A stretch of DNA of 64,000 nucleotides from Rotaria sordida (taxonomy: Eukaryota > Rotifera > Eurotatoria > Philodinida > Philodinidae). The first letter of the stretch is position 1. Each line of letters starts with the position of its first letter. Shown here piece after piece: positions 1-11,855 of the stretch. Location of the stretch: the NCBI GenBank assembly GCA_905250125.1, contig CAJNOL010000855.1:1-64000 (forward strand), in the 5' to 3' direction. The notes below the pieces were generated by a model, which saw only the letters and a program-made list of their open reading frames with translations, had not been told where the DNA came from and did no database searches. Position numbers and translations under genes: made by a program.

Positions 1-1734
1 TGTTCAATATTTATCAATTCTGATGTTGTTTGAATCGATTCATTTGACAAACAGATTGGAATTGATTACTTCTTAAAGGTTTCTATTCCATAGATTGATC
101 GAAATCATTCCGATCAAGATCACATCATATTTATTCAATGCAATAAAAATGAAGCTCCTCTATAATACAATAAAATTTTTTTCTTGACTAGAATATAGTT
201 TAGAAGAAATTTCTTGCTGAATTTTTTAAGAAATATATTATATTACAACTAAACGTCGAATAAAATATAAGAAAATATCTGATTGAAGATAAATGAATCT
301 CAATAGAAAATCATATCTGTTTTTGAATATCGACTTCAAATTGAATTTTTATCAATGAAAATATTCTTAATCTTAAAATAGAACAAGTTAAAATGTTTAA
401 AAAAATGAACGAGATTTTATGTGAACATTTTTTTTCTTTTTCAATTTATTTTGAAAATCATTTTTAATGTTTAAATAAAACAATGAAATATTTGTTTCAT
501 TTTCAAATTATTAAAGAAAAACTAGTAAGAAGAAAAAATTCAAATTCGATATTCATTCAATGAGAAGAATAATTAAAAGAAGCACAATAAATTTCGTTTT
601 TTTATTATAGAAATCAATCTCAATTATTTTCTCTTATCGATCAAACATTTTGAACGATTCAATTGACTTTCGAAATGAAATATTCTATTAAATAATAAAT
701 TAGTCATCATGTCGAATAATAAATAATAAAAACAATCTTTCAAAAACTACATCATTTTTTTTTAAATAAAATAGTCTAAAACACATGTAAAAAGGCTGAC
801 AATAACAAGTTTATGAGAGAATGAGTTATCAATCTCTATTTTCGAGCATTTTTTCGATATTTCTGAAAAAAAATTGACCAAAATTTGTTTTCATACAATT
901 TCCATTAAGGTTCGACAATGATTTTTTTTGCGTTTGGTTGCCCCTCCTCCGTCCTCCTCCCTCTCCCACTTGACAAACATCCTCGATTCGCCACTGAAGG
1001 TTGATGTTTTTTATCAGTGGTAAGAAAAAAAATGAAATTCTCTTGAGTTTAATTGCATTTTTGATTTAATATAAAAGAGTTTTTTTTTATTTAAAAAAGA
1101 AAGACTAAAAACTGTTGGGTTGTTATTGACAGCGATGTTTTTGTTGTTGAATAAATGTCGATAGACGTTGATGGTGAGCATGTTCTTCATGTTGTTGCGT
1201 TCGTTCTTCAATAGGATGCCAAAGAAATCGACCAAGAAGAAAAAGTACAAGCAGCAACAGTTCTTTTTTTTTCTCTTCTCGTCGGCTTTTTTTATCGCAT
1301 CTATTTCACATCTATTCATTCTCACTTTCTATTGAGAAACAACATCAACGTTAGGAACAAATCAAATGTATATTTCTCATTTATTCTGAATAGTTCATTA
1401 TGGAAACATCGACATATTCATAATAATCAATATGATTTATTGATTGTGAGTTCTATTGATGACCGCATTTTGACCTCAGCTTTTTTTTATTATGAACAGA
1501 TGTCTTTAACAATGTAGATTAATGTTTCTTTTTCAATTAGAAATATTTGTTTAAAAAGAAGAAAAAAAAATGGTTTTGTTGTTTTGTAAGATGGCATAGT
1601 TGGTTGTCAATAGCAAGGAAAACAATATTTATTTTAGGTTTCTTTTTATTTGTTCCACTGAAACAAAAAAATAAAATCATCTTAGGGTTTATTTCGTATA
1701 TTGAAAATCTTTCAATGAATTTTTTATTAGATTG
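1..1734. other. AT-rich intergenic DNA upstream of the TTLL10-like gene
   Basis: No gene was recognised. The stretch is A/T-rich with homopolymer runs. Small open frames around 1014-1735 are low-complexity (Lys/Asn/Phe-rich) and have no recognisable domain or splice pattern. A C-rich patch near 933-996 is listed separately. The last ten bases before the TTLL10 start (1721-1730, T-rich ending TTAG) look like a 3' splice acceptor. Confidence 0.6.
933..996 (-). mobile_element. Possible terminal fragment of a hAT-like element
   Basis: A C/T-rich tract unlike its A/T-rich surroundings ends in CGATTCGCCACTG. On the minus strand it begins CAGTGGCGAATCG followed by a G-rich run, which resembles hAT-type terminal repeats and the terminus of the complete element at 12337-12555 (CAGGGGTGGCGCGA then G-rich). 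I found no partner terminus or target duplication, so this is at best a one-ended relic. Confidence 0.25.
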
Positions 1735-4639
1735 ATGGCTGAAGAAAATCAGTCACCATCAACATCTGATCATCCAAATGTCCCTTCAACTGAGACAAAA
1801 ACATCAAATCATTCAAAAAAAAATGAACTTCAAAAAGAAAATACACTTTATACAGAACCTCAACCAAAATGTTATATTGGAGTTGGAAATAATTCAGAAT
1901 TGTAAGTTTATTATAATAGTGAAAATTCAAAAAAAAGATTGTTTATAAATTGAATAGAATTGAAAGTATTTTAACATCAATTGGATATGAACGTCAAATC
2001 GAAAAAACAGATGATTTTAAATTAAAATGGGTTCAATGTAATCAAAGTGTTAATTGGAATTCATTTAAAGATGGTGAACAGATGGTTAATCATATACAAG
2101 GTGAAGATTATTTTACAACTAAACTTCAATTATGGCAATCATTACAAACATATGAAAAAATTTCAATGACTATGCAAAAACGTTCACTACAATTTTTACC
2201 ATTAAATCAATTTGTTCCTGAAACATTTAAATTAGATGAAAAAAATGATCGAGATGCTTTTTTCAATACACATAAACGTTTGTCTATTCGAATTCTTCTA
2301 ATTTTTAAAAATTATTTTCAATGTCTTTTTGTTTTCTAGCTGGTGATGTTTGGATTTGTAAACCTAGTGGACTTAATCAAGGTAAAGGTTTTATTTTCAT
2401 TAAAATAATAAAAAGAAAAAAAAATGAATTTTTGTTAAATATAGGAAAAGGAATTTATCTTGTTCGAGATATTGAAAGTTTAAAAAGTAAATTTGCTGAA
2501 ATTGATGCTATGGACAGGAAAAAACAAATATCAGTCAAACCAATGAAGAGAGTTATTCAACGGTTTGTTTTTTTTTTATTTATTATTTTTTTTCTTATTA
2601 AAGAAAGTTTTTTGTTTTTAAAATAGTTATATTATGAATCCATTATTAGTTCAAGGAAAAAAATTTGATATTCGATGTTATATGCTTATATCAAGTGTTA
2701 AACCACTTTTGATTTTTTATCATTCAGGTTATATTAGACTTTCAATGTTTGATTTTGATAATAATGATGAAAATCTTCTTACACATCTTACTAATCAGGT
2801 TTTTTGTTTTTATTTTTGTTTTTGTTAATATTTATTTTAATTTATTTAATTAAATAAGTATATGCAAAAAAAAGATCCAAAATATTACGATATTAAAGAA
2901 GACACAGCATGGACTATGGAACAATTTAAGTATTTGAATTTATTTTCGATTTTTTTTAATATTAAATTCAATATATATTTAGTGATTATGTTAATAAAAA
3001 TCTTGCATCAAGTAAAAATCTTGAACAAGATTGGGTTCTAAATGTATTACCTGTAAGTAAATAGTTGATGAATAAATAATTAAAAAAAAAATAAGAAAAT
3101 ATTTCAAAGAAAACCATTCAACGTATTATGTTAAATGTAATTGAAAGTATTCGAATGAGATTAAAAAGACGTATTGGTTGTTTTGGTTTATATGGTTATG
3201 ATTTTATGATTGATCAAGATATGAAAGTTTGGTTAATTGAAATAAATGTTAATCCAGCATTAACAACAAATACAAATACACTTGTTCAAGCTATTCCTCC
3301 TGTTGTTAAAGAATCCATTTGTAAGTTTATTTATTTGATTTTATTTTAATCTACTTATTTATTTATTTATTTTAAAAAACAAAGTATTATCAATTGAATG
3401 TTTTGAAAAACTTCGTCATAATCAAAAAATCTTTCCATTAAAATCTTTGAAAGGATTTAGATGTATTTATAATGAATTAGAAAGAAAAGGTTCATTACCT
3501 TATATTGAACAAAGACGAGCAGCATCATCTTCACCAAATACACGAAAACTTCCTCCAATTGTTGCTCCTCCATTAGCACCATCTCCTAAAACAAATACAA
3601 ATAATTCTCCACCAAATTCTCCAAAAACAATATCAAAAAATAATGATCAACAACAAACATCTGTTACACAAAAAAATGTTATACCAAATATAAATCGTAC
3701 AAATGTTGAACGTCCAAAAGTAAATCGTTCATCAGATTCAATATTATCATCATTAACAACAACAAATCATTCATTTCCAATAGTTAATCCTCCATCAAGT
3801 GAAACAATGGTTATGAGATATCAAACAATTCAAAGATATAAAACTAATTTTGAAATATTAAAACCAGCAACTGTTATTGCTGAAGAATGGAAAAATTTAG
3901 ATCGAACACAAAAAGATCGTTTAGCTATTGGAGGTCCTAAAGCTCTTGTACTTGTTTCAAAATCTTCAACTCCTACAAAACATATTCCAACACTTCAAAC
4001 ATAGGGACACGGGGCAGTTGCATCAACTTCTTCTTATCAGAAAGATCAAAATTGGCTTGTCACTGGAAGACAACTTACTGTGGTTGATACCAAAACACTC
4101 GGTTTGTTTTCTTGTTTTTTTTTAATTTCTCTTTTTTATTAGAATTTTTTTTTTTGTTTTTAATAACAGGTACATGGCTTAAACAACGACAACAACAACA
4201 ACAGGAGAAAGAAAAAGAGAAAGAAAACGAAAACGAAAATGAAAAAAATAATCGAATTGAAAAATTGTCAAATAGTTCATCTGGAAATTCTTCTGAAACA
4301 TCATCAACAACAACAACAACTGGTGGTGATAATCCAACAGCAAATTTACCTGGAAATTTTCAAAAAATAAATAAAACACGTTCATGTTCAGCAACATTAC
4401 GTGGTCAAAGTTTACTACCTGAAAAGCCTTTAATTATTAAAGAAATAGTTCATAGATCACATCCATGGGAATATGATGATTATTCATCTCAACAAGATTC
4501 TGTTGAACCTTTAACGAAATCAGCACTTATTTATCGTTTAATGCGTTCAAGACTTGAAGCCAATTTAGCTAAATCAATATCAGCCAATAGAGATCGATCA
4601 AATAAGAAGAAGAAATTATTTTCATCTACAACAACATGA
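1735..4639 (+). CDS. TTLL10: Tubulin glycylase/ligase, TTLL10-like (766 aa; alternative 596 aa form)
   Basis: The gene encodes a tubulin-tyrosine-ligase-like enzyme; TTLL10 family members elongate glycine chains on tubulin and other proteins, typically in cilia. Exons are 1735-1901, 1958-2277, 2340-2381, 2445-2562, 2627-2798, 2859-2929, 2983-3052, 3110-3320, 3385-3947, 4005-4101 and 4170-4639, and they join to 766 codons plus stop. An N-terminal CYIGVGNN block and DDFKLKWV (TTLL10-type) precede the ATP-grasp core: DVWICKPSGLNQGKG at about residue 164, GKKFDIRCYM at about 225, and GYDFMID plus EINVNPAL at about 349-371 with the metal-binding E and N present. The tail is Pro/Ser-rich, then Gln/Glu-Lys/Asn-rich low complexity. 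If intron 3948-4004 is retained, translation stops at the TAG at 4002 (596 aa). The start follows an acceptor-like TTTTTATTAG by 4 nt. TTLL10 is the best match, though another glycylase subfamily is possible. Confidence 0.88.
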
Positions 4640-5514
4640 TGTAACTGTCCGAAGATTTTTAATCCATTCTTTCAGGAACCTTTTCTTTTTTATTATTTCA
4701 ATTTCAGTTTTTTCAATTAACTCTTTTTGTAGATAATTTTATCATTCTTTTTTCTTTTTTATTATTATTATTGACGTTTATTTTCATTAAAGAAAAAAAA
4801 AACTTCTTTGCATTTCAATATAGAGGATCAATTACAGAAACTTGAATAGCTCGAGAACGCGAACAGACATAATGAAACGATTTTCGTCCTCTGCTACATA
4901 ACTATGGAACACATCGAATTATATCAGAACACTTTTTTTCCATTAGTTTCATAAAGCTTTGTCAAGCGAGTCTTGATAAAACTATCATCATTTTCAGAAA
5001 TTTACATCAAATTTCAAGTTTTAGAAATATGTAGCCAACAAAGAAAATAGTTCTCTTTTCCAATACTCAGACTTGATGTGTCTACCTTGTACTTTTCAAG
5101 AATTAGAACAGTTTTCTACGAATTCTAGATTTCAATTGATTATCTGTGGGTCGCGCAAAAAATAATCTGGACGATGGGCGTTGATCATATTGACGAGCGA
5201 ATCTTTTCAGATGGTTCTCCTCTCTTTCAATTTCAACGATTTTTTTTGCCTATAGATACTGCTCAATGTTCAAGTAAAAATTCTAAAAAGGATTTGTGTT
5301 CCCCTAGCACGTCCTTCAAGAGTTATGAACATTTTAATTTTGTCCCTATAGTGCTCAAGAGAGGGTTCGTGAGACCATTTACAATTTTTATCAGAAGCCG
5401 GTCGCAACTAAAATTTATACCTTGATTCAGGTACCTCAAAAGATAGATCATTATTCAAAACCTCTAAATCCAAAATATTGGCTCTTTCTGGCTTCTCTGT
5501 GAACAATGCCAAAG
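4640..5514. other. 3' flank of TTLL10 and unassigned intergenic DNA
   Basis: The stretch contains the presumed TTLL10 3' UTR followed by moderately GC-rich sequence. An 83-codon open frame at 5174-5425 shows no recognisable domain, splice context or neighbour relationship, and I do not call it a gene. It may be part of the repeat that forms the foldback starting near 5515. Confidence 0.5.
4786..4791 (+). terminator. Candidate poly(A) signal ATTAAA for the TTLL10-like gene
   Basis: ATTAAA lies about 147 nt past the stop codon, just before an A-rich run. It is a common variant of the poly(A) hexamer, but such words are frequent in this AT-rich DNA. Confidence 0.35.
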
Positions 5515-6100
5515 TATACAAATGATATACCCTTCTATATTTGATACAAAAATCAAGATTTTTAGGTGCTATTAGTATTTTACATTTTTTTTCTCTGTAT
5601 TCGGTTGTTAGTTCGAATTCGAAGACATCTCAAAAGATGCAGAAATGTTTTCTCTACAAAATCGGATAACTGGTTAAGCTATACAATATCATTCATCAAA
5701 TGACAATCTCAATACATGAACGAAAATGACCATTATCTAAATTCATGATTTTATAGTATTTTGATCGTAGCCATCTTGAATCATGCTATCCCAAATTAAT
5801 TTATATATTTTCAGGAAGTCCTTGAGATTCTGCATTTGTATAACGTATTGCTTCAAAAGACGAAAATATCAATGCAAATAGTTTAAAGATATTTTCATTC
5901 GTGTATTGAGATTATTATTTGCTGAATGGTATTGTATAACTTAATCAGTTACCCAATTTTGTAGAGAAAAAAATTTCTGCATCTTTTGAAACGTCCTCAA
6001 GCGCGAACGGATGCGGAGAAAAGTGTAAAACACTGAGGTCACTCTAAAAACTGAGTTTTTGACCAGGTGCCGAAAAGAGTATCATTTACATCAGTAAAGT
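5515..6100. mobile_element. Foldback (long inverted repeat) element
   Basis: The sequence at about 5515-5760 reappears, inverted and diverged, at about 5890-6100. For example AAAAGATGCAGAAAT near 5634 matches the complement of ATTTCTGCATCTTTT near 5971, and CTACAAAATCGG matches the complement of CCAATTTTGTAG. Arms of about 200 bp flank a centre of about 120 bp. No transposase frame was found, so it looks like a non-autonomous foldback/MITE. The outer ends are blurred and no target duplication was identified. Confidence 0.6.
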
Positions 6101-6285
6101 TAGCACCAGATTTGGCTTTCTTTGTCCGGATTCGCTATATTACTTTGGTTGTTTCTGAAACCACTCGTATTAGCTGCAGAATTCAATTCTGCGTCGAATG
6201 GTATCACTTTTGAGGGTAATGGTCGACCAAAAACACCCCCTTTTACTGATAATACTAGTTTTGGGAATAAATTTCGCGGTATTTC

Positions 6286-6338
6286 CTAGGGTGTGGGTAT
6301 GGGTGTTCGCGAAGAGAATATCCGTACTCACACCCTAG
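6286..6338. repeat. TG/CA-rich palindromic terminus (CTAGGGTGTG...CACACCCTAG)
   Basis: A 53-bp imperfect palindrome starts CTAGGGTGTGGGTATGG and ends with the complement-like CCGTACTCACACCCTAG. It directly abuts the TTAA target of the piggyBac insertion. Related TG/CA-rich ends occur at 11536, 31140-31262 and 59512-59556. The G-rich strand resembles degenerate TGTGGG, the telomeric unit reported from bdelloid rotifers; whether it derives from telomeric DNA or is just a transposon end is unresolved. Confidence 0.5.
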
Positions 6339-6343
6339 TTTAA

Positions 6344-8722
6344 CCCTTTGAGTACCGGCGACGCGAGTTCGCGTCCTGATAGTTTAGGGTCTGAATAACT
6401 TTAGAAAACATGATCGTTTGATTATTTTATGATATGAATTACATGAATATTTGCGTCTAGGATATTTGTACGGTTAAGACTATCTATACCTAGTGATGAA
6501 TATTAGTTGTTCTCTAATATTTCTATCGACCATTATGTGATTCAATGAATTAGAACATAAGTCATTGGACTACATTTCCCAAGAAAGAATAATCGTTATC
6601 AACAGGATTTTTCATATTAACACAGTCATTCAAGAGTGTTATCTATAGTAAAGGTTCTGATCAATTGATCACATTTGATAACTAATGTAGAGTGCACTTT
6701 TTGATATAAAAAGTCACGAAGAACAAATGTCGACAACTTCTGACTCATATATATTATTTTTCTTTATCTTTCTCTAATCGTAGAATGACGTCATAATCTC
6801 TCTTCTATTTTCTCATATTCTTTTACGAGCCTTCGAGTAGATTCTTATTCTCCCTGCGATATATATATATATATTTGTTTCATTCTTATTATTCAAACGA
6901 AAGTGTGATTTATTTCAACATATCCTATATTTCTGTGACGTCTATTATTCACAAAGTGAAGCTGCTTTCAACGAGAAATCTAACAAAGAAATAATCGAAT
7001 AATAATGGATTCAGAATCTGGCAATGAGTCTGGAGACTATTCATATGATGAAAGTTCTGATGAGGTTGAATATAGCAGTGATTGGGATGAAGAATACACA
7101 GCTTCTTTTGAAAAAATATCTACTACAAGGAGAAACTTGAGAAAAGGAAATTTCAATCCGCGTTTGTTTAGTTTTGATTCAAGTAGTTGTGAATTATCTT
7201 TCACCATAAAAAATCTTGCTCTCGAAACACCATTTGACTTCTTCAAACTATTTTTCGATCGACGACTACTTGAAACAATTGTTAAAGAAACTAATCGATT
7301 TCATGCAAATTCTGCATGGACAAGCTATAGTCGTACAGCTCCATGGATCGATACAACAATCAACGAAATGTATACATTTTTAGCTACGGTTATGTTGATG
7401 CCTCATTCGAAAAAAAATCGTATTTGTGATTATTGGTCTACTGATCATCTTATTGCAACACCAATATTTGCTGAACTTTTCACTAGAAATCGATTCAGAG
7501 CTTTACTTACTAATCTGCACTTCAATAAAAACCAAAATCAAATTGTTAAAGATAGTCTTTACAAAATACAATCAATTATTGATGAATTAAAAAAAAGGTT
7601 TTTGTGCTCTTTGAGTCCATATAAAAACCTTTGCATTGACGAAGCTTAACTTTATGGAAAGGCCGTTTACATTTCAAACAGTATATACCATCAAAACATC
7701 ATAAATTTGGAATTAAAATGTTTATACTTTGTGACTGCAAAATAGGTTTTATAATGAATTTCATAGTTTATGCCGGTTCTAAAACGTCACTCAACTATCA
7801 AGAACATCTTGGTGTCACTGGATCTATAGTTACAACTTTATTGGAACCCTTCTTGAATAAAGGTCATTCATTATTTGTAGATAGTTTCTATTCCAGTCCC
7901 ACTTTATTTGAATATCTTCATCAATATAGAACAGGAGCATGTGGAACTGTAAATAAAAGTTGAGTTGGTTTACCAATCTTTGAAAAGATACAGGAATCTG
8001 GGGAGCAAATTTTTTTATCACACTGACAACTTACTTGCATTACAATGGATTGATAAACGTGATGTCACAATGTTATCTACACTTCATGAACCAATTATGG
8101 TTCCAACTGAAAAAGTTCACTTTGCAACGAAGTAGCCGAAGATAATATCTCTTTGTGTGAAAGAATATAATGAGTACGTAGGTTTGGTCGATAAATATGA
8201 CATCCAAATAAGCTTCTCGGAGTGTATTCGTTGATCAGTAAAGTGGTACAAAAAGTTCTTTTTTCATCTGCTGGATCTTACGATTTATAATGTATATGTT
8301 CTATACAAACTGAAAAAAAATGTTAATCTTCGTTTGGCTACTTATCAGCTTGAGGTGATTAGAGAAATTATTGGAAAATATGGTAGCCAGGTGCGAAGTT
8401 CAATCGGTCGACCATCTTCTAAAAGTCCACTGCGACTCACAGCACGACATCTTCCTTCGCGCATTGAATCAACAGAGACTCAACTAAATCCAAGAAGAAA
8501 ATATTGCGTTTGTGCCAATACTGTGAGAAGAGCTAGATCAAGAGATACTTCGTATGAATGCATTGAATGTGACGTAGGATTGTGTCTTATGGATTGTTTT
8601 AAAGAATATCACACTCTACAAGCATTTCAATTCATGCACTTTGTGATGTTTTTTGCGAAATAAACGTTAGTTTGAAATTATAAAAATTTTTATTATATAA
8701 AAATAATCCGGCACTCAAAGGG
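6344..8722 (+). mobile_element. piggyBac-family DNA transposon (complete, inactive)
   Basis: The left end reads TTAA|CCCTTTGAGTACCGGC and the right end reads CCGGCACTCAAAGGG|TTAC. The termini are therefore 15-bp inverted repeats (CCCTTTGAGTRCCGG) next to the TTAA target typical of piggyBac, with one base changed in the right copy. The 2.4-kb element carries a long 5' leader and one transposase gene on the plus strand (7005-8663) broken by frameshifts and stops. Both ends and the family-specific target agree with the encoded protein, so the identification is secure. Confidence 0.9.
7005..8663 (+). pseudogene. piggyBac transposase, broken by frameshifts and stops
   Basis: An acidic N-terminus (residues 1-30) leads into the DDE_Tnp_1_7 domain. 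The three catalytic aspartates are identifiable in their usual contexts: CIDEA (about 7636-7648), LFVDSFYSSP (about 7875) and NEYVGLVDKYD (about 8170-8202). The C-terminal cysteine-rich zinc module (CVCANTV ... CIECDVGLC ... CFKEYH) is present at about 8507-8620. The frame shifts near 7645 (before the conserved WKGRLHFKQYIPSK block) and again near 7960, and in-frame stops lie at 8133 (TAG) and 8232 (TGA). Without these lesions the protein would have near-normal family length. It can no longer make an active transposase. Confidence 0.9.
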
Positions 8723-8724
8723 TT

Positions 8725-10620
8725 ACAACTGATGGTTCTGCATCTCATTCTAATACAATTCAATTACCATTACGACGTTTATCAACTTCGAAAGACCGGT
8801 GCTGCGTATGCAACATCTATTTTTCAGAGTCGAAATCACCATGTTCATTGATAAAACAATCTGCACGATTTAACATGCTTCTTACTCACAATGTTTTTAT
8901 ACCAAATGGTACTACATGTTGTAGAAAACATTTACATGATGATGAATTTAAGTCTGATGCCATCATTTTGATGAAAAAAGGTCCAAATATGTGTGCAATT
9001 TCTGACCACGAACCAATGGAATTATTGAACGATACTCGAACTTCATTTAATGAACTTCAATCTCTACTAACTAAAGCACGGTCTCGTTTACCTATTGATT
9101 TTGATGACGATCAAATGACAACAGATCAATACTTAAATCTCACCGGCATTTCGAAGGAAAATTTCTTTGACCTTTGCTCTCATATTCCATCAACAAGTCT
9201 CAGGCAAACAAGTTTACGTTCCGCTCGTCAATCTATCGGCTGTCTGCTCGTTAAGTTACGATTGAGTCTGAGTAATCAGACTCTTGCTTCGTTGTTTTCA
9301 TTGCTTGATAGACGAACAGTTAGTCGTGTTATTGACAGTGCACGTACCGCCATAATAAAGCATTTCGTACCAAAATATTTGGGATTTTCGCATTTAACTC
9401 GACGAGAACTCATCGATAATCATACTCGTCCACTTGCCAAACTACTGTTCGATCAACCAAGTGAGGACAAAGCTATTATTATTCTTGATGGCACTTATAT
9501 TTACGTCCAAAAAAGTGGTAATAATCTTTTACAACGGCGAACATATTCATTACATAAAGATCGTGCTCTCATCAAACCAATGATGTTCGTTTCAACAGAC
9601 AGCTAATTTATTTCAACAATAGGTCCATATTTTGCGGATGCGCAGAATAACGATGCTTCGATGACGAAACATATTTTCTTGACAAATAGCGAGAACATAA
9701 ATGATTAGCTTCAGCCGAATGATATGCTAATTGTTGACCGAGGCTTTCGGGACTGTCTGTAATTCCTTGAAAAATTTGGACTGAAAATAAAAATACCTGC
9801 GTTTCTCAACAAGGCAGAAAAAGTCTTTTCAACCCAGGAGGCTAATGAAAACCGGCTTATTACAAAAATCAGATAGGTGGTGGAAAGTGCGAATGGGCGT
9901 GTCAAGACATGGCGATTGTTCGATCGTGTATTGCCTAACTCGATGATACCGATTGCTGGAGATCTCTTCTCGATCGTATGCGCTCTAATTTATGCATATC
10001 GACCTCCTTTCATCCAAGATACATCAAAAGATCATGAAATTGCTGAGGCAATGATAGCCAGGATTTATGAGAGCAATGAACTAAAGCATTATGTTCAAAA
10101 AATGAAATATGAGAGTAAAAGTCAACTGAAATGGGTATTGATCAATTCTAATGATGCTGTCCACGATTTTCCTCATTTTACATGGGAACAATTGAACAGT
10201 ATCACTTTGGGAATATATCAGTTGAAACAAGCTCGATGGTACACTATTGGCCATATTTATCAAAACGAAGCATACGTGATTAAAGTTGCAAAACAACGCC
10301 GAGACTTACTAAGAGCTCAAATTCAGTCACGCCATCGAAATGCGGTATCATACAATATTTATATTCAGTATAACAAATCATCTATTTTAGCATGGTATTG
10401 TACATGTCCATGCGGTAGTCGAGTTGTTGGTTGTTGCTCGCACATTGCTTCAGTGGTGTGGTATCTTTCTCTTGCTCGTCATGACTCGAGGCTTTTGCGT
10501 GAACGATCGTCCACTTCCCTCAGTCAAATGAAGGATGCTCAGGATTGCCCTGACGTATCCACCAGTGAGAGTGATAATAGTGACGATGATGATTCGAATG
10601 TACTATATTCTCTAGCATAG
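8725..10620 (+). pseudogene. DDE_Tnp_4-type transposase with C-terminal SWIM zinc finger, four premature stops
   Basis: A single frame stays open from the right edge of the piggyBac element to 10620 except for four stops: TAA 9604, TAG 9706, TAA 9760 and TAG 9874. A Cys-rich N-terminal motif (CCVCNIYF, later TTCCRKHLHDDEF) precedes an IS5/Harbinger-like catalytic domain with ILDGTYIY (first D), IVDRGFRD (second D) and VVESANGRVKTW (E). The C-terminus has a SWIM-type finger, CTCPCG...CCSHIASVVW, and an acidic Ser/Asp tail. There is no frameshift over 1.9 kb, so decay is recent or only by point mutation. The frame is still open where it meets the piggyBac terminus, which suggests piggyBac landed in this older element. 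Its own termini were not found. Confidence 0.8.
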
Positions 10621-11535
10621 TATTTTCATAATGCTATAACTTTTCTTTGCTCCAGAGTGGATTATGATCAATCTTTCAAACTATTGATCGAGTTTAGATA
10701 CAAACTGTTGCAAAGGTAAGTGCACTCCATCATACTAAATTATTGGACATAATAATATAATTAATCGACAAGATTTTCGAACTTACATTTTTCATTTGAA
10801 GAATCATAGACTTTCACAGATTTTTTCAATTTTCATAATGTAAATAAAGACTTTCATTTCTTTCAATAATAAATATTTCTTAATTTCATGCTATTAAATT
10901 GTGTCACAATAAGCCATTGTCATGTTTCTTTTTTTTTTTTTTTCTAATAAAGGCTTTTGAAACCTAAATACTTCTCTTATTTCTATGAAAATCTTATTTT
11001 TATCAACAATAATACTACATCATATATTAGGAACTCTCAAATATTACACGCTTATGCTTTTTTTTTCATTAACAACATAACAAGTAAAAAAAATCAAGAA
11101 AGAGAGAATACCTTAACTAAAAACGCTCAAAAAGCAGCTAAGAATGGTAAAAACAATGCAATTTTTCTTCAGTATATTAGCTTTCTACAGAAAAGGACAA
11201 CTTTTTTTTCTCTTCTAAGGACATATTTCGATAGAGCATGAAAAACTGCATCTACCTATATCGTTTTTACATGGAGACATAGTATTATGGCGAAGTGGTA
11301 TGGCTTCAAAAAGAGTCATTCGTCACACTTATCCGAAATTTTAGCTCGTAATCCGGCTTTAAAAATTGTTTTGTGTGTTTAGATGCTGTAATTTTTACAT
11401 CATTAGATAGAGAATAGTCGATTACATATTTGAAATATGTTTTCAAAAATTTAGAACGCTAAATTAAGACGGCAAGGACGTCAAAACTACAGAAAATCTT
11501 CAATTTTTGTCTAAGACCAAAATCATCGGAAATTT
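10621..11535. other. Intergenic, AT-rich; no gene seen
   Basis: A 94-codon frame at 10957-11241 is Asn/Lys/Phe-rich, has no recognisable domain and is bounded by homopolymer runs. I treat it as non-coding. Part of this stretch may be the unrecognised 3' end of the DDE/SWIM element. Confidence 0.5.
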
Positions 11536-11571
11536 GGGTGTGAGTGTGAGTGTGGGTGTGTGGGTGTGTGG
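11536..11571 (+). repeat. TG-rich degenerate tandem tract (GTGTGGG-like)
   Basis: The tract GGGTGTGAGTGTGAGTGTGG continues as GTGTGTGGGTGTGTGG, about 36 bp, ending at a T-run and the start of a foldback element. It resembles a degenerate array of TGTGGG, reported as the bdelloid telomere unit. Polymorphic TG microsatellite origin is an equally simple reading. Confidence 0.6.
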
Positions 11572-11855
11572 TTTTTTTTACCAAGAATAGATACATGTTC
11601 ACACTCTAAATCCATACGGACAAGGTTAACGAGAATCTTTGTTAATTATATTGTTTTTTTTCTTATCTGTGAAAAAGTAAAAGTTTCTTGTTGGAGCCAA
11701 TAGTGATACTTAACAAAGGTTCTCACTGACCTTGTCCGTAGGGATTTGGATTGTGAACACGCCTCTGTCCTTGGTAAAAAAAATGAGCCTATTTGATCGA
11801 GCCGTAATGAAAATATTCAAATTTTTCTTTGGCAAGGGACTTACTGGACACCCTA
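11572..11855. mobile_element. Foldback element, same family as the 34-35 kb cluster
   Basis: Left-arm motifs ACATGTTCACACTCTAAATC and ACGGACAAGGTTAACGAGAA recur inverted as TTCTCACTGACCTTGTCCGT and GATTTGGATTGTGAACACG. The right end, GAGCCGTAATGAAAATATTC ... TGGACACCC, matches the termini of the elements at 34021-34909 (GAGCCGTAATGGAGATATTC ... GGACACCC). No coding frame is present, so it is non-autonomous. The left terminus is replaced by the TG tract. Confidence 0.65.
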
